A stretch of 64,000 nucleotides of DNA from positions 62,001-126,000 of the forward strand of contig JAUIIO010000009.1 of NCBI GenBank assembly GCA_030431715.1, in the 5' to 3' direction. A program made the translations under genes and the position numbers. The DNA comes from a bacterium (GTDB taxonomy: Bacteria > Bdellovibrionota_C > UBA2361 > RFPC01). Below are positions 59,557-64,000 of this stretch, piece after piece. The notes under the pieces were generated by a model, which was given only the letters and a program-made list of their open reading frames with translations, searched no databases and was not told the DNA's origin. Each line of letters begins with the position of its first letter. Position 1 is the stretch's first letter.

Positions 59557-61776
59557 ATGCCCGATCCGAGTACTAAAAATTCCAGTACTGATGTTGAGGT
59601 TCTTCTAGAACAGGTTAAATCCTATCATCCAAATCCTGATGTTGCGCTTTTAAAGAAGGCGTATGCCTTTTCGTCTAAGTGCCATAAGAATCAGGTTCGT
59701 ATTTCTGGCGAACCGTACTTTAATCACCTCTTTGAAACGGCTCTCCTTGTCTGTAAATTGCGGCTCGATGTGGCCTCTGTCTGTGCCGCGCTGCTTCATG
59801 ACTCAATCGAGGATTGCAATATCTCGCATGAAAAGATCCGAGATGAATTCGGAGAAGAGATTGCTGATATCGTAGAAGGAGTTACCAAACTTACCCGTGT
59901 CGTATTTGAGTCCCGAGAAGTAAAGCAAGCTGAGAGCTTTCGAAAAATGCTCCTTGCTATGGCTAAGGACATTCGGGTTGTTCTGGTGAAGCTCTGTGAT
60001 CGCTTGCATAATATGCGGACTCTGAAACACCTCTCTGAAGAAAAACAGCGACGTGTTGCTCGAGAAACTCAGGAAATTTACGCTCCTCTTGCTAATCGTC
60101 TCGGTATCCATTGGATCAAATCTGAGCTTGAGGACCTCTGTTTACTGAGTCTTCGACCTGAGATCTATAAGCAGATCAAGGAAAACCTTGCTAGGAGCAA
60201 GGAAGAGCGTGTGAAGTATGTGAGCGAAACAAAGGCTCGTATACTTGAACAACTTGAATCCTCTGGTATCTCAGCTACGGTGACAGGACGTTCCAAGCAC
60301 TTCTATTCGATCTGGAATAAGATGGAGCGTAATAATCTCAGCCTCGATGAGGTGCATGATCTCCACGGTTTCCGGATCGTTGTTCCTACACTGCGAGCTT
60401 GCTACGAAACGCTTGGGATCATACACGCGGCATGGAAACCTGTTCCTGGACGCTTTAAGGACTATATCGCAATGCCCAAGCCTAACGGCTATCAATCTTT
60501 ACATACAACCGTTATCGGCCCGGATGGGCAACGTATTGAGATTCAGATTCGTACACCTGAAATGCACCGAGTCGCCGAGGAGGGGATTGCAGCGCATTGG
60601 AAGTATAAAGAAGCTGGAGGTTCATTTGGACAGGAGAGAGATTCATCAACGCTCGATCTGCACTGGGTTAATGAACTTGTAGAAAACCAGCAGTATTTGA
60701 AAAATCCAGATGAATTTATTCAGTCGGTGAAGGGGGAGCTCTTTCCAGAGGATGTATTTGTGTTTACTCCAAGAGGAGATCTTATCCGTTTGACGTATGG
60801 ATCGACCCCGGTTGATTTTGCCTATGCTATTCACACCGACGTTGGGCATCACACCGTTGGCGCACGGGTAAATGGTCTCATGGTGCCTATCAACAAGAAA
60901 TTAGAAAATGGAGATACGGTTGAGGTCACAACCTCACAGAGTCAGGTACCAAGTAGAGACTGGTTGAAGTTTGTAAAGTCGAGTAAGGCCAAGCAACGTA
61001 TCCGAGCCTTTGTTAAATCAAGGGAACATGCACGCTCTATGGCAATCGGTATGGAGCTTCTTACCAAAGATCTTCGCAAGGTTCAGCTGAGCCTCAAAAA
61101 ATTGGAGAAAAAGGGAAAAATTAAAGAAGTTGCAGAGCACATGGGCCTTACCAGTGAAGGGGAGCTCTATGCCCAGCTTGGGTACGGTAAAATCCATTCT
61201 GCGAATGTACTCGCGAGGCTTCTTCCAGAAGACACTGACATTGAGGAAAAGCTTAAGCGAGAGGCAACGCCTCTGGAGAGAATTTTCCAAAAGGCAGCTC
61301 GAGCTTCCAGACAAAAGGTCGGGGTTACCGTCAGTGGCATGAATGATATCCTTGTGCGTTTTGCAAGATGCTGTGAGCCGTTGCCAGGAGACCGAATTGT
61401 TGGTTTTATCACCCGAGGAAGAGGTGTTACCGTACACCGGGCAGATTGCGCACAGGTGCTCCAGAGTGATCCGCTCAGGAAGATCGATGTTGGCTGGGAT
61501 AGTGAGGTTGTCGCTCCACGTAAGGTGAAGTTAACGATACACTCTCAAGATGCCCTAGGAGTTCTTAGTGGCGTAACCCGTGCGATTACAGACCACGGAG
61601 CTAATATTTCCAGTGCTCAGGTGAAAACCACAGATAGGGGAAAGGCCATTCATTTTTTTGAACTTACCATTGAAGATGCTGCTCAGCTTGATAAAATCAT
61701 ACGGTCCATTGAGCGAGTCGCTGGAATTAATAAGGTTGAACGTGTGAAGAGTATGGCCGCCTCAATTGACTACTGA
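59557..61776 (+). CDS. rsh: Bifunctional (p)ppGpp synthetase/hydrolase, RelA/SpoT homologue
   Basis: A 739-residue long RSH protein. Hydrolase: 'RISGEPYFNHLFETALLV' and intact HDSIED (HDxxED) near residue 90. Synthetase: 'VHDLHGFRIVVPT', 'PGRFKDYIAMPKPNGYQSL' and 'IQIRTPEMHRVAEEGIAAHW'. TGS: 'DVFVFTPRGDLIRLTYGSTP'. Then a zinc-type motif 'RFARCCEPLPGDRIVGFI' and an ACT domain at the end. Intact motifs in both catalytic halves imply a bifunctional enzyme controlling ppGpp. Confidence 0.95.
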   Translation: MPDPSTKNSSTDVEVLLEQVKSYHPNPDVALLKKAYAFSSKCHKNQVRISGEPYFNHLFETALLVCKLRLDVASVCAALLHDSIEDCNISHEKIRDEFGEEIADIVEGVTKLTRVVFESREVKQAESFRKMLLAMAKDIRVVLVKLCDRLHNMRTLKHLSEEKQRRVARETQEIYAPLANRLGIHWIKSELEDLCLLSLRPEIYKQIKENLARSKEERVKYVSETKARILEQLESSGISATVTGRSKHFYSIWNKMERNNLSLDEVHDLHGFRIVVPTLRACYETLGIIHAAWKPVPGRFKDYIAMPKPNGYQSLHTTVIGPDGQRIEIQIRTPEMHRVAEEGIAAHWKYKEAGGSFGQERDSSTLDLHWVNELVENQQYLKNPDEFIQSVKGELFPEDVFVFTPRGDLIRLTYGSTPVDFAYAIHTDVGHHTVGARVNGLMVPINKKLENGDTVEVTTSQSQVPSRDWLKFVKSSKAKQRIRAFVKSREHARSMAIGMELLTKDLRKVQLSLKKLEKKGKIKEVAEHMGLTSEGELYAQLGYGKIHSANVLARLLPEDTDIEEKLKREATPLERIFQKAARASRQKVGVTVSGMNDILVRFARCCEPLPGDRIVGFITRGRGVTVHRADCAQVLQSDPLRKIDVGWDSEVVAPRKVKLTIHSQDALGVLSGVTRAITDHGANISSAQVKTTDRGKAIHFFELTIEDAAQLDKIIRSIERVAGINKVERVKSMAASIDY

Positions 61777-61826
61777 CTTGGTCAAATGGTGTGCTGACTC
61801 TATTAAGAGCCTCAGGGAATGATGAC

Positions 61827-62972
61827 ATGAAAGCTTTTTTTCGTTTTTTTAAGTGCTGTAGCGCCCCCGTTTATGTTCTCATCGCAGTAAACATATTCTT
61901 ACTTCTCATCCAACTCTTTGACATTGGACTATTCTCTTTCTCTGCTCCAGAAGGAGCGCTCGCAAGAAACACAGCCGCACGCGCCTATCGCTCAGACGGG
62001 GAGCAGCGAGTGATCGATGTCTATAAGCGCACGAATTCGGCCGTTGTCTTTATCTCTACCATAACGCTTGCATACGATCCTTTTGATTTTGTTCCTGAAT
62101 TTAAGCAACAAGAGGGGGCAGGATCTGGGATTATCGTTGATAGTACTCAGGGTATTATCTTAACAAACCTGCACGTGATTCAAGATGCCCATAAGATTGA
62201 AATTGTTCTTTCTGATGGTCTGAGTTACAAAGCAAAGCTTCTCGGACACGACCGCGAATATGACATTGCAGTATTAAAGCTTATCTCGCCCCCCGATAAT
62301 CTTGTAGCCCTTCCTCCAGGGGACTCCTCCAGTATTGAAGTTGGGCAACAAGTTCTCGCAATAGGAAATCCTCACGGTTTAGAGAGAACACTTACCACTG
62401 GTATTGTTTCGAGCCTGCACCGTACTGTTAAAAATCCGAATAACTTTTTGATGAAGGATCTCATCCAGACTGATGCTGCTATTAACCCTGGAAACTCAGG
62501 TGGTCCTCTAATCGATCTGGACGGACGACTTATCGGTATAAATACAGCAATTTTAAGTCAGTCTGGAGATTCTGCCGGGATTGGATTCGCCGTTCCGATA
62601 AATCAGATACGGCGAATTTTGCCTGAGCTTATCGCGACTGGAAAAGTGTTGCGTCCTAGCATGGATTGGGTACTTGTTGACACCAATCAGGGACCGATGG
62701 TTCGGCGAGTTTTACCAGATGGAGCGGCAGCTGGTGCGGGAATTGAACCAATTGAACGCCCTGTCGGAAATGTATTCTTGCGTGGCTATGTGAGAGATTT
62801 TAAGAAGGCTGATGTTATCATGAAAGTGAATGAAACTTCTGTGCAGAGCGTAGAAGAAGTGAATCAACTTATCGGTGATGCCCCAAAAGATGGATACGTC
62901 AGTCTGACCCTACGACGCGGAGGACGAGCTGGTCCTGAAAGACAGGTGAGAGTTAAACCGGTGCTACGATAG
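61827..62972 (+). CDS. Trypsin-like serine protease, HtrA/Deg family
   Basis: Start at ATG 61827, not GTG 61791. 381 residues: one N-terminal membrane/signal segment ('VYVLIAVNIFLLLIQLFDIG'), a protease domain with His in 'TNLHVIQDAHKIEIVLS', Asp in 'REYDIAVLKL' and Ser in 'DAAINPGNSGGPLIDLDG', then a single PDZ domain ('GYVRDFKKADVIMKVNE'). The triad is intact. It belongs to the DegS/DegQ-type class with one PDZ, acting in periplasmic protein quality control. It lies 10 bp before mutL and 50 bp after rsh. Confidence 0.92.
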   Translation: MKAFFRFFKCCSAPVYVLIAVNIFLLLIQLFDIGLFSFSAPEGALARNTAARAYRSDGEQRVIDVYKRTNSAVVFISTITLAYDPFDFVPEFKQQEGAGSGIIVDSTQGIILTNLHVIQDAHKIEIVLSDGLSYKAKLLGHDREYDIAVLKLISPPDNLVALPPGDSSSIEVGQQVLAIGNPHGLERTLTTGIVSSLHRTVKNPNNFLMKDLIQTDAAINPGNSGGPLIDLDGRLIGINTAILSQSGDSAGIGFAVPINQIRRILPELIATGKVLRPSMDWVLVDTNQGPMVRRVLPDGAAAGAGIEPIERPVGNVFLRGYVRDFKKADVIMKVNETSVQSVEEVNQLIGDAPKDGYVSLTLRRGGRAGPERQVRVKPVLR

Positions 62973-62982
62973 AGTTGTTACT

Positions 62983-64000
62983 ATGGGTATTCGAGTATTA
63001 CAGGATCAGGTTGTAAATAAAATTGCAGCTGGAGAGGTGATTGAGCGACCGGTTTCAGTTGTTCGTGAACTCGTTGATAATGCTGTAGATGCCGGAGCCT
63101 CAGAGATTGATATTGTACTCGAAGAAGCTGGCAAGCTCCAAATAGTCATATCTGATAACGGCTGTGGTATGAGCCGCGATGATGCGGTGCTCTGTTTCGA
63201 ACGTCATGCAACTTCAAAGATACGGGAAGCTCGCGACCTGGATCACATATCGACCATGGGATTTCGAGGTGAGGCTCTGTCTTCGATTGCCGCGGTTTCC
63301 CAAGTAATGCTCACTACAAGACCTGCCTCAGAGCCACTCGCGACACAGATAACAATTGAAGGTGGAAAAAGACAAGAAGTCAGAGAGGTAGCTTCTCGTC
63401 CGGGGACCACATTTCAGATTTCACATCTCTTCTTTAATGTACCTGCGCGTAAGAAATTTCTAAAATCTGATCGTGCTGAACTTTCGAGGATAAAAAACTG
63501 GGTAACGGGAACATCTCTAGGATCACCACAGATACAATTCCGTATATCTTCTAATGGCAAACGGATACTTCATCTTCCTGCTGCTCAGAGTCAAGCAGAG
63601 AGGGGGGAGGAACTCTATCAGGGGGGATATACCTCTTTCTTCGAAGAATATGGGGACGCCACTCTTACAGGACGTATCGGTCATCCATCACTCGCGTTGA
63701 CTTCTTCTACGCAGCTCGTAGTCCTTGTAAATAACCGTATGGTAAGCGATCGTACGGTGCTGCGTGCTGTTCGAGAAGGATATGATTCTATGCTGAAAGG
63801 CAAAGAATATCCTGTGGGATATCTCTCCCTTATTGTTCCTCCCGGTGATGTTGATGTGAATGTACATCCACAAAAAAGTGAAGTGCGTTTTCGTGATTCA
63901 AATAAGATCTTTGAAATGGTACGTGACGGAGTATATGAGGCTGTGAAGTCTTTTCGAGCTGCTGTGCCGTCTGGAGCCTCTGGGGGAGGGAGTTTTCAAG
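62983..64000 (+). CDS. mutL: DNA mismatch repair protein MutL, 3' end outside window
   Basis: The frame is open to the window end, so only the first 339 codons are seen. The N-terminal GHKL ATPase has 'NKIAAGEVIERPVSVVRELV', 'DNAVDAGASEIDIVLEEAG', 'ISDNGCGMSRDDAV', 'ERHATSKI' and 'STMGFRGEALSSIAAVS'. The following 'RPGTTFQISHLFFNVPARKK' (key part LFFNVPARKKF) starts the second domain, with 'LTSSTQLVVLVNNRMVSDRT'. MutL couples MutS mismatch recognition to strand removal. It is downstream of the HtrA gene. Confidence 0.97.
   Translation, partial: MGIRVLQDQVVNKIAAGEVIERPVSVVRELVDNAVDAGASEIDIVLEEAGKLQIVISDNGCGMSRDDAVLCFERHATSKIREARDLDHISTMGFRGEALSSIAAVSQVMLTTRPASEPLATQITIEGGKRQEVREVASRPGTTFQISHLFFNVPARKKFLKSDRAELSRIKNWVTGTSLGSPQIQFRISSNGKRILHLPAAQSQAERGEELYQGGYTSFFEEYGDATLTGRIGHPSLALTSSTQLVVLVNNRMVSDRTVLRAVREGYDSMLKGKEYPVGYLSLIVPPGDVDVNVHPQKSEVRFRDSNKIFEMVRDGVYEAVKSFRAAVPSGASGGGSFQ

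Overview
The window is a contiguous piece of a diderm bacterial chromosome, densely coded on both strands, with moderate base composition by eye. The outer-membrane biology is clear: heptosyltransferases, a heptose-phosphate kinase and a Kdo-kinase-like protein imply LPS; many proteins carry lipoboxes; and there is a complete RND efflux operon, a lytic transglycosylase and a CpaB-type pilus protein. The order yicC-gmk plus rpoZ-rsh, the stand-alone heptose kinase and the non-flagellar type III secretion (T3S) genes fit the old Deltaproteobacteria (Bdellovibrionota, Myxococcota, SAR324-like). That placement is inference; no rRNA gene is present to test it.

Layout. 1-7.4 kb: surface-sugar block with two GT-A type proteins (one fused to a GT-B domain), a DPM1-like transferase, and a three-gene set for polyprenyl-phosphate-arabinose (HAD-UbiA fusion, DprE1-like, DprE2-like). 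7.4-12.3 kb: TPR lipoprotein, DUF167, dnaB and a NYN-domain protein. 12.5-18.3 kb: tripartite RND efflux operon. 18.4-30.6 kb: envelope and housekeeping genes (degenerate YkuD lipoprotein, transglycosylase, ispF, GT2, cpaB, fabH, pyruvyltransferase-like, purN, K+ channel, cutA, mrp, secG), then tRNA-Leu(GAG). 30.7-36.1 kb: a repeat-rich accessory stretch with tRNA-derived tandem repeats, long perfect hairpins, two TRL-like lipoproteins and a GT-C-like membrane protein. 36.3-44.6 kb: T3S export-apparatus operon. 45.8-52.7 kb: LPS inner-core operon running into yicC, gmk and a GspC-like lipoprotein. 52.8-64 kb: Rrf2 regulator, udk, lipoproteins, rpoZ, bifunctional RelA/SpoT, HtrA protease and the start of mutL.

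The most unusual locus is the T3S operon sctI - sctO/sctP-like fusion - sctR - sctS - sctT - sctU(N) - hybrid histidine kinase - sctU(C). The export-gate switch protein SctU (FlhB family) is encoded as two genes. The first stops where the NPTH self-cleavage motif should be. A 1028-residue hybrid sensor kinase follows, overlapping both halves, and only then comes the separate C-terminal switch domain. The two halves match the fragments that ordinary FlhB/SctU makes by self-cleavage, so this apparatus may be permanently in the cleaved state. A FHA-domain membrane protein follows under its own promoter.

The intergenic DNA has its own character: an interspersed palindromic element with GTCATTGCGAGGAG ends (five copies), period-6 degenerate arrays (CCTNNN facing GGTNNN), and long-stem hairpins of which two share an internal core. 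Several enzymes have lost expected key residues: the YkuD protein lacks its Cys, Mrp lacks CxxC, and the RND pump has Asp-Asn in place of Asp-Asp. No CRISPR array, intact insertion sequence, rRNA or phage gene was seen.
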